From JAGOVB01 sp964481175 (GTDB lineage: Bacteria > Patescibacteriota > Minisyncoccia > Phycocordibacterales > PALSA-1337): 30,380 nucleotides of DNA. The translations under genes were made by a program, and so were the position numbers. The stretch is from the NCBI GenBank assembly GCA_964481175.1, contig CAYZSZ010000010.1, positions 1 through 30,380 on the forward strand, in the 5' to 3' direction. The first letter of the stretch is position 1, and each line of letters opens with the position of its first letter. This document shows, piece by piece, positions 1-7,854 of the stretch. Under the pieces are notes generated by a model that saw nothing but the letters and a program-made list of their open reading frames with translations, was not told where the DNA came from and made no database searches.

Positions 1-186
1 GCATGTGCGAGCCGTGGAGAAGGTAGTGGAGGAATCGTACATGTATCTGAATTCGGTTCAGAAGAAAAACTTCGAGCAGCTCTCGAACTAGGTAAGAGCT
101 ATAACTTCAAGATCACTCTATTTGATCCAAAGGAGCAGAAAATGGCTCTATCATTCGTCGACAAAGACAAGACAGCAAAGAAGTAA
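1..186 (+). CDS. S1 RNA-binding domain protein, C-terminal end (ribosomal protein S1-like), partial
   Basis: The reading frame is open from base 1 to a TAA at 184-186 and gives the last 61 residues of a protein whose start lies outside the window. The segment reads like the second half of an S1 (OB-fold) domain: a G-[IL]-V-H-[VI]-S-E strand, then a helix ending in L-x-x-G, then a strand pair ending in K-M-A-L-S-F. This is the usual ending of S1 repeats in ribosomal protein S1 and related RNA-binding proteins. A short lysine-rich tail follows. It may be rpsA, but other S1-domain proteins (PNPase, RNase E/R) cannot be excluded from one half-domain. Confidence 0.6.
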   Translation, partial: ACASRGEGSGGIVHVSEFGSEEKLRAALELGKSYNFKITLFDPKEQKMALSFVDKDKTAKK

Positions 187-191
187 AATGC

Positions 192-197
192 TATAAT
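192..197 (+). promoter_or_regulatory. Extended -10 promoter (TGCTATAAT), leaderless
   Basis: TATAAT preceded by TGC makes an extended -10 element. It ends 8 nt before the ATG at 206, so transcription should start within about 2 nt of the start codon and give a leaderless mRNA. No Shine-Dalgarno sequence is present. Confidence 0.65.
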
Positions 198-205
198 AGA
201 CGTAT

Positions 206-676
206 ATGGTTATCACATATCTCGGAAACGACGTCTTCAAAGTGCAATTCGGTGAAGCCACTCTTACATTTGGCGAGGATTTAAAGGTGAAAAAGGGTAC
301 AAATCCTCCTTTCATCATCACTGGTCCTGGCGAATACGAAGTAGGAGGAGTCTTTATCAAAGGCTTTCCAGGCATATATACGATCAATCTCGAAAACATG
401 AATATATGTTTTATGGATGAGCTCAAAGAAAACGAAGAGATCGACGAAGTAGATGTTCTCTTTGTAAACGCTTCAGATCCAGCAAAAGCCTACAAGATGG
501 CAGTCTCACTCGAGCCTAGTATCGTCATCCCGACACGCTATACCGACGCTACACTCAAAGCTTTTTTGAAAGAAGCAGGAAGTACGGTAAAATCAGAACA
601 AAAGCTCACCCTCAAGCGCAAGGATCTCGAAGGCAAAAAAGCCGAAGTGGTCGTGCTAGAGTCGATCAAAGAATAA
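206..676 (+). CDS. Degenerate metallo-beta-lactamase-fold protein (UlaG/COG2220-like)
   Basis: This 156-aa protein begins with a beta-strand pattern (V-I-T-Y-L-G-N-D-V-F-K-V-Q-F) and carries a G-P-G-E-Y-E-V-G-G-V motif around residues 51-60, both typical of short UlaG-like MBL-fold hydrolases in Patescibacteria. The HxHxDH zinc motif and the later histidines are absent, and the segment that would hold HxHxDH appears deleted. It is therefore probably not a metal-dependent hydrolase. It starts directly behind a -10 element and is followed after 1 nt by a small membrane-protein gene and then gyrA, so it is likely the first gene of that operon. The family call is from motif resemblance; the function is unknown. 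Confidence 0.6.
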   Translation: MVITYLGNDVFKVQFGEATLTFGEDLKVKKGTNPPFIITGPGEYEVGGVFIKGFPGIYTINLENMNICFMDELKENEEIDEVDVLFVNASDPAKAYKMAVSLEPSIVIPTRYTDATLKAFLKEAGSTVKSEQKLTLKRKDLEGKKAEVVVLESIKE

Positions 677-677
677 T

Positions 678-959
678 ATGCGGACTTATATCGAACATTT
701 ACGAACAAAGCCAGAGCATACCAAAAATCAAATCGCTTTTGGGGTCTCAGCTGTCGTAACGTTCTTTATATTTATGTTTTGGCTTTCGGGACAGAGTATT
801 TCTTTGTCAGATAGCAAAGAAGTAGCAAAGAAACAAGAAAGTCCATTTGCAGCGATAGGGACCATGTCCGCAAACCTGATCGATGCATTCAAGACTGGTT
901 TCGGAAAGAGAGAAGTCTACGTCGCTCCCGATATCGAAGTATTACCAGGCAACAAATAG
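678..959 (+). CDS. Small single-pass membrane protein upstream of gyrA
   Basis: This 93-aa protein has a basic N-terminal stretch, one clear transmembrane helix at about residues 19-38 (I-A-F-G-V-S-A-V-V-T-F-F-I-F-M-F-W-L) and a soluble tail of about 50 residues. The tail should lie outside the cytoplasm by the positive-inside rule. It has no catalytic motif that I recognise. It starts 1 nt after the upstream stop codon and ends 3 nt before gyrA, so all three genes are very probably co-transcribed. The spacing and host-like codon use make it a real gene; the function is unknown. Confidence 0.7.
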   Translation: MRTYIEHLRTKPEHTKNQIAFGVSAVVTFFIFMFWLSGQSISLSDSKEVAKKQESPFAAIGTMSANLIDAFKTGFGKREVYVAPDIEVLPGNK

Positions 960-962
960 TAT

Positions 963-3407
963 ATGGCACAAGAAAATAATCCACAGAAAGGAATAATCGG
1001 ACGAAACATCACGACAGAAATGCGTGAGTCGTATCTCGACTATGCGATGTCAGTGATCACTGAACGTGCACTTCCTGATGTGCGAGATGGTCTAAAGCCA
1101 GTGCACCGACGTATTCTCTATGCGATGCATGAAAAAGGTCTCACTGCTTCTGCAAAATTCCGTAAATCAGCGGTAGTAGTGGGAGACGTGCTCGGTAACT
1201 ACCACCCTCACGGTGACGTTGCGGTATATGACTCGATGGTAAAGATGGCACAGCCATTTACCATGCGCTATCCACTTGTCCACGGCCAGGGAAACTTTGG
1301 TTCAATCGACGGAGACAATGCAGCGGCGATGCGATATACCGAAGCAAAGATGTCAAAGCTCGCTTCTGAGCTTCTTCGTGATATCGACAAAGAGACTGTA
1401 GATTTTCGTCCAAACTATGACGGTACTCGAAAAGAGCCGACCGTTCTGCCGACAGCAGTACCTAACCTTCTTTTGAACGGTACGTTGGGTATTGCGGTAG
1501 GTATGGCAACAAACATTGCTCCTCACAACCTAGGCGAGGTTGTAGACGCTACAGTGCATCTTGTCGACAACAAAGACGCTACTACAGAGGATTTGATGCA
1601 GTTTATAAAAGGTCCAGACTTTCCAACAGGTGCGGTCATGTATGGCCAGAAAGACATTCTCCAGGCATATACTACTGGCCGTGGAGGTATCGTCGTACGT
1701 GGAGAGGCAGAGATCACTGAAGATAAAAAGGGAACTACACAGATCATCATCACTTCTATCCCATACCGTGTAAACAAAGCAGAGCTCATCATCCGTATCG
1801 CTGACCTCGTCCGAGAAAAGATCGTCGAAGGTATCAAAGGTATCCGCGATGAATCAGACAAAGACATCCGTGTTGCAATCGATGTAAAGCAAGGTGCACA
1901 TCCAGAAAAGATTCTAAACGCACTCTACAAACACACTCAGCTCGAGTCTGCATTCCACGTAAACATGGTGGCACTTGTAAACGGTGTACCAAAAACTATT
2001 GCCCTCAAAACATTCCTCGAAGAATTTATCATCCACCGCATCGATATCATCCGACGCCGAACTCAGTTTGATTTGACCAAAGCCGAAGATCGAGAGCACA
2101 TCCTCCTTGGTTTGAAAAAGGCACTCGACCATATCGACGAAATCATCACTCTCATCCGTGAATCAAAAGATGCAGTTGAGGCGCATGCAAACTTGATGAA
2201 GCGATTCAAGTTCTCAGAAAAGCAGGCTACAGCTATTTTGGAAATGCGTTTGCAAAAGCTTGCAGGTCTCGAGCGAAAGAAAGTGCTCGACGAGTTGAAA
2301 GCGATCCAGGAACTCATCGTCGAACTCAAAGAAATCCTCGGTAGCGAGAAAAAAGTCCGCTCAATCATCAAAAATGAATTGGGAGAAATCAAGGCAAAAT
2401 ACGGAGATGAGCGACGTACTCGTTTGGTCAAAGGAGGGGTAAAAGACATGTCAGACGAAGACCTCATCCCTGATATCGAAACCGTTATCGTCCTTACAAA
2501 AGGAGGATACATCAAACGAACAAACCCAGACGAATACCGCAAACAAAAGCGTGGCGGTGTCGGTGTTGTCGACCTCGATACAAAAGAAGAGGATTTTATC
2601 ACACACCTCATCACTACCAATACTCATAGCGAACTCCTATTCTTCTCTGATATGGGTAAGGCATACAAGCTAAAAACTTTTGAAATCCCAGAAGGAAAGC
2701 GCGCAACCAAAGGAAAATCAATCATGAACTTTATCGCACTCACCGAGGGCGAAAAGATCACTTCTATCCTCCCTATGCCAAAAGAAGCAAAGGGTGCAGC
2801 AGAGCTTTCACTCATGATGATCACCAAAAATGGAACAGGTAAAAAAGTCGCTGCAAAGAGCTTCCACGAAGTACGAAAATCAGGTTTGATCGCAATCACA
2901 CTCGACAAGGGTGACGAGCTCATGTCTACCTCATTTGTTTCAAAGGGTGACGATGTCATGGTAGTGACAGCAGACGGTCAGTCTATCCGATTCAAAGAGT
3001 CTGATATCCGTGAAATGGGACGAAATGCAGCGGGCGTTCGAGCTATCAAACTCGGCAAAGGCGACGTGGTCATCTCAGCTGATACCGTAAAGAAAGATGC
3101 AAAAGATGCGATGCTATTTGTCATGAGCGCAAATGGATACGGAAAGAAAACTTCACTCAAAGAATACAAAGTCCAAGGACGAGGCGGAAGCGGAATCCTC
3201 ACTGCAAAAGTGACCGACAAAACAGGAGTACTCATGGGTGGAAAAGTAGTGACCGAAGAGCACGAGGAAGTAGTGGCAATGTCTAAAAAGTCACAAGTGA
3301 TCCGAGTAGACCTCAAAGAAATCCCTTCACTAGGACGACAAACACAGGGAGTCCGGGTGATGAAGTTGCGAGATGGGGATTCGATTGCTTCGTTGATTAC
3401 GCTGTAA
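963..3407 (+). CDS. gyrA: DNA gyrase subunit A
   Basis: GyrA forms with GyrB the type II topoisomerase that introduces negative supercoils. The 814-aa protein starts with the canonical I-T-x-E-M-R-x-S-Y-L-D-Y-A-M-S-V-I and has the catalytic Tyr125 in A-A-M-R-Y-T-E. A recognisable GyrA box, Q-K-R-G-G-V-G at residues 528-534, favours gyrase over ParC, and a six-bladed C-terminal wrapping domain follows. In the quinolone-resistance region, H-P-H-G-D-V-A-V-Y-D (81-90) has Val86 where E. coli has Ser83, with the Asp90 (E. coli Asp87) retained. The gene follows the small membrane-protein gene by 3 nt and lacks a Shine-Dalgarno. No gyrB is in the window. Confidence 0.95.
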   Translation: MAQENNPQKGIIGRNITTEMRESYLDYAMSVITERALPDVRDGLKPVHRRILYAMHEKGLTASAKFRKSAVVVGDVLGNYHPHGDVAVYDSMVKMAQPFTMRYPLVHGQGNFGSIDGDNAAAMRYTEAKMSKLASELLRDIDKETVDFRPNYDGTRKEPTVLPTAVPNLLLNGTLGIAVGMATNIAPHNLGEVVDATVHLVDNKDATTEDLMQFIKGPDFPTGAVMYGQKDILQAYTTGRGGIVVRGEAEITEDKKGTTQIIITSIPYRVNKAELIIRIADLVREKIVEGIKGIRDESDKDIRVAIDVKQGAHPEKILNALYKHTQLESAFHVNMVALVNGVPKTIALKTFLEEFIIHRIDIIRRRTQFDLTKAEDREHILLGLKKALDHIDEIITLIRESKDAVEAHANLMKRFKFSEKQATAILEMRLQKLAGLERKKVLDELKAIQELIVELKEILGSEKKVRSIIKNELGEIKAKYGDERRTRLVKGGVKDMSDEDLIPDIETVIVLTKGGYIKRTNPDEYRKQKRGGVGVVDLDTKEEDFITHLITTNTHSELLFFSDMGKAYKLKTFEIPEGKRATKGKSIMNFIALTEGEKITSILPMPKEAKGAAELSLMMITKNGTGKKVAAKSFHEVRKSGLIAITLDKGDELMSTSFVSKGDDVMVVTADGQSIRFKESDIREMGRNAAGVRAIKLGKGDVVISADTVKKDAKDAMLFVMSANGYGKKTSLKEYKVQGRGGSGILTAKVTDKTGVLMGGKVVTEEHEEVVAMSKKSQVIRVDLKEIPSLGRQTQGVRVMKLRDGDSIASLITL

Positions 3408-3420
3408 AATATATAAAAAA

Positions 3421-3455
3421 CAGGCCGTACGTACGTACGGCCTGCTGAGCTTTTT
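3421..3455. terminator. Perfect palindromic bidirectional terminator
   Basis: Bases 3421-3444 are a perfect 24-bp palindrome (arm CAGGCCGTACGT). On the minus strand it is followed by a run of seven T, making a strong intrinsic terminator for the isomerase-like gene. On the plus strand it is followed a few bases later by TTTTT and can end the gyrA transcript. It lies between two convergent genes. Confidence 0.8.
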
Positions 3456-3469
3456 GAAGCGTGAGGGTC

Positions 3470-4555
3470 CTAGCGACCCATGCGCAAGGCGCGACCAAGC
3501 ACCTGGAGAATCATCTGGTCAGCATCCTTTTCTTGGAGCGTTTCCAGGTAGGATTGCCCGATGAGTTCGCAGGCACGCATTGCCCGACCAAATGCCTCGA
3601 TACTCGTTCGGACCGACTCAGCCTGTTGGCTGTCCTGATCTGCAGGAAACGGTTGTACGTCGAAGCCGACGATGCCGGCGTAGCCGCCCTGGGTCAGAGT
3701 GTTCACAGTCAAGACCGCCGTCTGCCAGTCAAAGCCGAACGGACGATCTTCATCGAACTTGGCCCCGGATCCGTCGTTCAAATGGACATAAAAGAGCTTG
3801 CCAGTGAACTGAGCCAGAGCGAGCTCCTGGTGATACTGCTTGAGGCCGATCTTGGAGTGGCATGTTTCGGGATTAACCCCGACAAACGGCCTGACATCAT
3901 CCGGCAGCATGCTGATGATAGTGAGCGCTTCGCCCACATCCGCGGGGAGGCCCCAGCTCGGGGGCTCGTTGAACTTGGGCTCAATGCAGAAGGGCAGAGC
4001 ATTCTCCTCACCGTATTTCCGCACCATGTTCCGCACGATGATCGTGATACTGTTCGCAATGTGGCGGTAGGTAGTCAGGGGATCCTTGCCCAGTGGAACA
4101 TTGTAGCCGCTGGAACCGTTCCAGTAGACGTACACATCGGGGTCGAGGTGTTTGATGCCGAAATCGATGTAGTTGACTGTGTCATCGATGGCAGCACTAC
4201 GCACGTCCTGGTTGGGGTGGCCGAGATTGCCACCGACATACCGTTGCAGCTTGAACAAGTTCGCGGTGATCATGGCCACTTTGAGGCCACTCTGCCGCAG
4301 AGCCGCCTTGATCTTGCGCAGGTCGCCCGGAGGGGCTTCTGTGCTGTGGAACTCCACATGGGTGCAGCCTGCCTCGCGCAAGGCGCGTAGCCGCTGAGCC
4401 AAAGTGAGCTCCTTGCGCATGACCGGGGTAAACCGACCACCGCCGGGACTGATATTCCAGTCACCGGCAGAAAAGGCCGTACCGAGCTTGTAGCTTCGGA
4501 CAGGGCGCCAGACCCCACCGACTTTCTCAAAACGAGGTGCAAAGGACTTTTTCAT
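3470..4555 (-). CDS. Xylose isomerase-like TIM-barrel protein (class I XI / sugar isomerase family)
   Basis: The 361-aa protein aligns by eye with actinobacterial-type D-xylose isomerases. It has His70 in V-E-F-H-S-T-E, W-N-G near residue 146, I-E-P-K-F-N-E-P (Glu192, Lys194), N-P-E-T-C-H (Glu230, His233), K-F-D-E-D (Asp268, Asp270) and G-F-D (Asp299). Two positions differ from the family: the active-site Asp after His70 is Glu73, and the metal-binding Asp of H-I-D-L-N is His258. It may act on another sugar or have altered metal binding. It is a GC-rich, monocistronic gene, unlike its AT-richer neighbours, with its own promoter, 5' hairpin and terminator, which suggests transfer. The family call is firm; the substrate is not known. 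Confidence 0.75.
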   Translation of the reverse strand: MKKSFAPRFEKVGGVWRPVRSYKLGTAFSAGDWNISPGGGRFTPVMRKELTLAQRLRALREAGCTHVEFHSTEAPPGDLRKIKAALRQSGLKVAMITANLFKLQRYVGGNLGHPNQDVRSAAIDDTVNYIDFGIKHLDPDVYVYWNGSSGYNVPLGKDPLTTYRHIANSITIIVRNMVRKYGEENALPFCIEPKFNEPPSWGLPADVGEALTIISMLPDDVRPFVGVNPETCHSKIGLKQYHQELALAQFTGKLFYVHLNDGSGAKFDEDRPFGFDWQTAVLTVNTLTQGGYAGIVGFDVQPFPADQDSQQAESVRTSIEAFGRAMRACELIGQSYLETLQEKDADQMILQVLGRALRMGR

Positions 4556-4584
4556 TCTTCTTTAGGTTTGTTTTTAGGTACTTT

Positions 4585-4599
4585 CCCGCATCATGCAGG
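4585..4599 (-). promoter_or_regulatory. Leader hairpin of the isomerase-like gene
   Basis: On the minus strand CCTGC-ATGAT-GCGGG forms a hairpin lying almost at the predicted transcription start. It would sit at the very 5' end of the mRNA, where such hairpins often protect transcripts. This is inferred from base pairing only. Confidence 0.4.
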
Positions 4600-4606
4600 T
4601 AGGATA

Positions 4607-4635
4607 AAACTACAACCTTTTGCACAAGTTGTCAA
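4607..4635 (-). promoter_or_regulatory. Sigma-70-type promoter of the isomerase-like gene
   Basis: The minus strand carries TTGACA (4630-4635), a 17-bp spacer and TAGTTT (4607-4612). The start site would be near 4600, giving a leader of about 45 nt. This contrasts with the leaderless promoters of the surrounding housekeeping genes. Confidence 0.65.
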
Positions 4636-4694
4636 TTTTTAGGAAATAGATAGTTGTTGGGTATATCAACATATGAAGACAGCATTTTCTGGGC

Positions 4695-4700
4695 TATAAT
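4695..4700 (+). promoter_or_regulatory. -10 element, leaderless promoter of the methyltransferase operon
   Basis: A consensus TATAAT ends 7 nt before the ATG at 4708. No convincing -35 is seen 17 bp upstream. The transcript should start at or next to the start codon. Confidence 0.65.
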
Positions 4701-4707
4701 ATAGACA

Positions 4708-5223
4708 ATGTTTTCAAACCCTATACAAAATCTCTCGCATTTGAATATTGAGCACGGTATGTCTGTTGCCGATATCGGAGCTGGCTCTGGGTACTACACG
4801 ATCGAGATTGCCAAAAAGGTAGGTGGCGGGAGAGTTTTTGCTGTCGATGTTCAAAAAGATATTCTAGAGCGCATCAAAAACAATGCAGCGACGATCGGCT
4901 TGCACAATATCGAGGTAGTCTGGGCAAATGCCGAAAAGATCGGTGGTACAAAGCTACGTGAGGCATGTGTAGATCGAGTCATTGTTTCAAATGTTTTGTT
5001 CCAGATCGAAAAGCCAGAAGATTTTGTTCTCGAGATGCGACGTATTTTGAAACCAAACGGCAAGCTCCTCGTCGTCGACTGGGCTGAGCAAGGTGTAGCA
5101 AGTCCAAAAAAGATCGTGAGCAAAGAAGCAGCACAGCTTTTATTTGAAAAAGGACATTTTTCACTCGAAGAATCATTTGATGCAGGAGATCATCACTACG
5201 GTTTAGTCTTTAAAAAACAATAA
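4708..5223 (+). CDS. Class I SAM-dependent methyltransferase
   Basis: The 171-aa protein has the Rossmann-type methyltransferase motifs. Motif I is V-A-D-I-G-A-G-S-G-Y-Y (residues 20-30), with an acidic residue ending strand 2 in V-F-A-V-D-V. Later come V-D-R-V-I-V-S-N-V-L-F-Q and L-K-P-N-G-K-L-L-V-V-D-W, the post-motif strand of UbiE/Methyltransf_11 proteins. The substrate cannot be named. It begins directly after a -10 element and is followed 1 nt later by the solute-binding-protein gene, so it is the first gene of the operon leading into the pilin cluster. Its start is fixed by the leaderless promoter. Confidence 0.85.
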   Translation: MFSNPIQNLSHLNIEHGMSVADIGAGSGYYTIEIAKKVGGGRVFAVDVQKDILERIKNNAATIGLHNIEVVWANAEKIGGTKLREACVDRVIVSNVLFQIEKPEDFVLEMRRILKPNGKLLVVDWAEQGVASPKKIVSKEAAQLLFEKGHFSLEESFDAGDHHYGLVFKKQ

Positions 5224-5224
5224 C

Positions 5225-6505
5225 ATGGCAAAGCTCACCAAATTTCAAATCATCATTCTCTCAATATTTAGTGCCGGCATATTGATCGGCCTTGGTTCGC
5301 TCGCATTGGTCAAAAACAATGGCGGTGCCGCTACAGCAGACCCTGTTGTCGTCTGGGGAGTATGGTCAAAAGGTACTTTCGATGGCTTTCTTGCAGCAGT
5401 AAACAACGATAGAAGCACTCCGCTCTCGATCACCTATGTTCAAAAAGAACAGTCATCATTTGAAAAGGAACTTACCGAGGAGCTTGCTTTAGGCAAGGGT
5501 CCTGACGCCATCCTCGTGCCACAGGAAATGCTTCTGACTTTTGAAAACAAGCTGGTTACGATACCGTATACTTCGTTTACCGCACGAGATTTCAAAGATT
5601 CTTTTATAGAACAAGCAGAGCTGTATTTGCGAAATGACGGCATTGTCGGTATTCCTTTTGCGATCGATCCGATGGTCATGTACTGGAATCGAGACACCTT
5701 TACAAATGCCGGCCTCGCTACATATCCAAAGATCTGGGATGACTATGTCGACCTCACCAAAAAGCTCAATCAAAAAGACGTAAATGCAAATATACGAAAG
5801 AGTGCCGTAGCGCTTGGTGAGTTTGCAAACATTTCAAATGCACGAGATATATTTAGTCTCATTTTGCTTCAGTCTGGAAACCCGATCACTTCAAACAAAG
5901 AAAGCATCCTCGGTGGTCCTGGTCTCGAGATGACTACACGATCTCTCTCATTCTTTAATACATTCTCAAATCCATCGTCACCAGCGTACTCATGGAACCG
6001 CTCACTACCTCTATCTCGAAATTTCTTTTTGTCAGGAAACTTGGCTACCTATTTTGGGTACGCTTCTGAGATCAGAGACCTCCGAGAGAAAAATCCAAAT
6101 CTAAACTACGACGTTGCACCGATGCCGCAGCCAAAAGATGCAAAGATAAAAGTAAACTACGGTCGTATGTACGGATTTTCTATTGTAAAAAGTACAAAAA
6201 ATCCTGGAAATACATTGGCAACTATTTTCGAGCTGACCACTCCGACTTCTCAAAATATTCTAGTTAGCCAGACGTATTTGCCGCCTATACGTCGAGATTT
6301 GATCGCGCAGGGTAGCAATGACCCATACTTGGCGATATTTTACAATGCAGCCCTTATTTCAAAAGGATGGCTCGATCCAGATCCATATGTTACTGCACAA
6401 CTATTCCAGATTTTATCCGAGTCAGTCACAAGCGGGCGATCAACGATGGTGCAAGCGATCAACGATGCACACACCGAGCTTGATATGTTATTACAAAAAC
6501 GATGA
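5225..6505 (+). CDS. ABC-type extracellular solute-binding protein (family 1)
   Basis: The 426-aa protein has an N-terminal hydrophobic anchor at about residues 8-29 (I-I-I-L-S-I-F-S-A-G-I-L-I-G-L-G). A periplasmic-binding-protein type II fold follows. Typical parts are V-V-V-W-G-V-W near the start, G-P-D-A-I-L-V-P-Q, G-I-P-F-A-I-D-P-M-V-M-Y-W-N-R-D, and a C-terminal helix with T-A-Q-L-F-Q-I-L. There is no lipobox Cys, so it is probably held by an uncleaved or cleaved signal helix. It resembles maltose/sugar-binding proteins, but the ligand is unknown and no permease or ATPase lies nearby. It overlaps the first pilin gene by ATGA, suggesting that it is expressed with the pilins. Confidence 0.8.
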   Translation: MAKLTKFQIIILSIFSAGILIGLGSLALVKNNGGAATADPVVVWGVWSKGTFDGFLAAVNNDRSTPLSITYVQKEQSSFEKELTEELALGKGPDAILVPQEMLLTFENKLVTIPYTSFTARDFKDSFIEQAELYLRNDGIVGIPFAIDPMVMYWNRDTFTNAGLATYPKIWDDYVDLTKKLNQKDVNANIRKSAVALGEFANISNARDIFSLILLQSGNPITSNKESILGGPGLEMTTRSLSFFNTFSNPSSPAYSWNRSLPLSRNFFLSGNLATYFGYASEIRDLREKNPNLNYDVAPMPQPKDAKIKVNYGRMYGFSIVKSTKNPGNTLATIFELTTPTSQNILVSQTYLPPIRRDLIAQGSNDPYLAIFYNAALISKGWLDPDPYVTAQLFQILSESVTSGRSTMVQAINDAHTELDMLLQKR

Positions 6506-6903
6506 AAAAAATAATTGCACCATTGCTAGCGTTTACTATCCTCATCGCCCCTGCGGTGGGTATTGCCCAGTACACTGGATTGGTAAAGTGTGATGGAGTG
6601 GTTTTGCCTGGAGAGACTGACAAAACAGTTTGTAACTTTGTATCCTTGATCAACCAGATCAAGTTCCTGATCAACTGGGGCATCGGCATGCTTATGATCA
6701 TTGCTGTGGTAGTTGCGGCGTATGTCGGTGCCATGTACATGTACGCAGGCTTTACGGGGGATGTGGGGAAGGCAAACAAAGCACGAGAGTATTTTGGAAA
6801 TATATTTGTCGGTGTGCTCATCGTCCTATTTGCGTGGCTCATCGTCCGTACCATCCTCAACTGGTTGGTAAAGCCGGGCTTTGGACTAGATTTAATTAAG
6901 TAA
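6502..6903 (+). CDS. VirB2/TrbC-like T4SS-type pilin 1
   Basis: The 133-aa protein has a Sec signal peptide (about residues 1-22, ending A-Q) and two transmembrane helices (about 55-78 and 97-117) joined by a short charged loop (G-D-V-G-K-A-N-K-A-R-E-Y). This is the layout of VirB2/TrbC-type pilins and of the T4SS pilin family common in Patescibacteria. Two Cys residues (C30 and C44) lie in the extracytoplasmic part before the first helix. The ATG overlaps the upstream stop codon (ATGA). It is the first of five related genes in a row. The role is inferred: pilus or secretion-channel subunit, perhaps for contact with a host cell or DNA uptake. Confidence 0.7.
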   Translation: MKKIIAPLLAFTILIAPAVGIAQYTGLVKCDGVVLPGETDKTVCNFVSLINQIKFLINWGIGMLMIIAVVVAAYVGAMYMYAGFTGDVGKANKAREYFGNIFVGVLIVLFAWLIVRTILNWLVKPGFGLDLIK

Positions 6904-6911
6904 TAAATTTT

Positions 6912-7337
6912 ATGAAGAAACTTTTGATCCTAGGGCTCATCATATTTGCAACAACAAGCTTTGCATTGGCACAGAGTGGAGGTGTAAACCCGCCTGGTCC
7001 AGCTGGCGGAGTAGATCCGACTCCTGAAACTCAGACTAAAGTCCTCCCAAAGATATCAAACCCACTCAAAGCAGAGTTTAGTGACATCCCCTCACTTGTA
7101 AACGGACTCGTAAAGATCGCTTTGCAGTTGGGGACTATCGTCGCAGTCCTCGCTCTCGTGTGGGTCGGGTTCAAATTTATCATCGCTCAAGGCAACCCAA
7201 CTGAGATCGCAAATGCTCGCAAAGCTTTGGGATGGGTTATAATAGGGATAGCAATATTGTTTGGAGCACAGATAATTGTTGAGATTATAAAAGGCACCCT
7301 CAGCGATTTCGTGGACCCAACAAAAATTAAATTTTAA
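6912..7337 (+). CDS. VirB2/TrbC-like T4SS-type pilin 2
   Basis: The 141-aa protein has a signal peptide (about 1-20, ending A-L-A-Q) and then a Pro/Gly-rich stretch (G-G-V-N-P-P-G-P-A-G-G-V). Two transmembrane helices lie near 72-92 and 108-127, joined by the charged loop N-P-T-E-I-A-N-A-R-K-A-L-G-W, a recurring pattern in this pilin family. Eight bases separate it from pilin 1. It has no Shine-Dalgarno; the start is preceded by an A/T-rich AATTTT, as for its neighbours. The function is inferred from fold and context. Confidence 0.7.
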   Translation: MKKLLILGLIIFATTSFALAQSGGVNPPGPAGGVDPTPETQTKVLPKISNPLKAEFSDIPSLVNGLVKIALQLGTIVAVLALVWVGFKFIIAQGNPTEIANARKALGWVIIGIAILFGAQIIVEIIKGTLSDFVDPTKIKF

Positions 7338-7340
7338 TTT

Positions 7341-7784
7341 ATGAAAAAAATATTTATCACAAGCCTCATATTACTGGCTACAAGTGGAGTAGCATTTGCA
7401 CAGACGCCAGCAGATTTTGGACCTGCAAACTACTATCCTGGGTCAGTCAATCCACTTTCTACATCAAACTCATCTGTGTCAGCAGGTAGTAAGTCTAGGG
7501 GAGTCACAGATCTAAAATCTCTCGTCGACTTTATTATCGACTATATCAATGAAGGTATATACCTACTTATGGCGCTCGCAACTATCGCTTTTGTATATAA
7601 CGTAATTCAGTACTACGTCGTAAAAAAAGATGCAGATCGTACAGAAGCAGCTTCATACCTTCTGTATAGCATCATTGGGCTTGCAGTTATCGTTTCATTC
7701 TGGGGCCTCGTAAACGTAGTTCTAGCTACATTCTCACTAAAAAACACCCAGCCTGATGTAAAGAACATTTACTTTAAACGGTAG
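7341..7784 (+). CDS. VirB2/TrbC-like T4SS-type pilin 3
   Basis: The 147-aa protein has a signal peptide (about 1-21, ending A-F-A-Q) and a Ser-rich extracytoplasmic segment. Two transmembrane helices lie near 73-92 and 112-133. The loop V-V-K-K-D-A-D-R-T-E-A-A-S-Y-L-L-Y and the following S-I-I-G-L-A-V-I-V-S-F-W-G-L-V-N match the pattern of T4SS-type pilins. It starts 3 nt after pilin 2. It is followed by 70 nt with a possible internal promoter, so pilins 4-5 may be expressed separately. Confidence 0.7.
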   Translation: MKKIFITSLILLATSGVAFAQTPADFGPANYYPGSVNPLSTSNSSVSAGSKSRGVTDLKSLVDFIIDYINEGIYLLMALATIAFVYNVIQYYVVKKDADRTEAASYLLYSIIGLAVIVSFWGLVNVVLATFSLKNTQPDVKNIYFKR

Positions 7785-7818
7785 ATGTGAATAATGTGGA
7801 TGCGTAAAAATGAGGTTC

Positions 7819-7827
7819 TGATACAAT
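7819..7827 (+). promoter_or_regulatory. Internal extended -10 promoter before pilin 4
   Basis: TGATACAAT is a TGn-extended -10 (TACAAT at 7822-7827). The start site would be near 7834, giving a short A/T-rich leader of about 20 nt before the ATG at 7855. It lies in the only sizeable gap inside the pilin cluster. Confidence 0.45.
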
Positions 7828-7854
7828 ATATACACGTTATAAATTTATAAAATT

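Noticed and set aside
3421..3444. 24-bp palindrome as an attachment site or insertion scar
   Set aside because: Position between convergent genes and flanking T-runs fit a terminator; no second copy is seen in the window.
3461..4390. Long plus-strand frame opposite the xylose isomerase-like gene
   Set aside because: It is a shadow caused by GC-rich codon bias; the minus-strand frame has clear family motifs, a promoter and a terminator.
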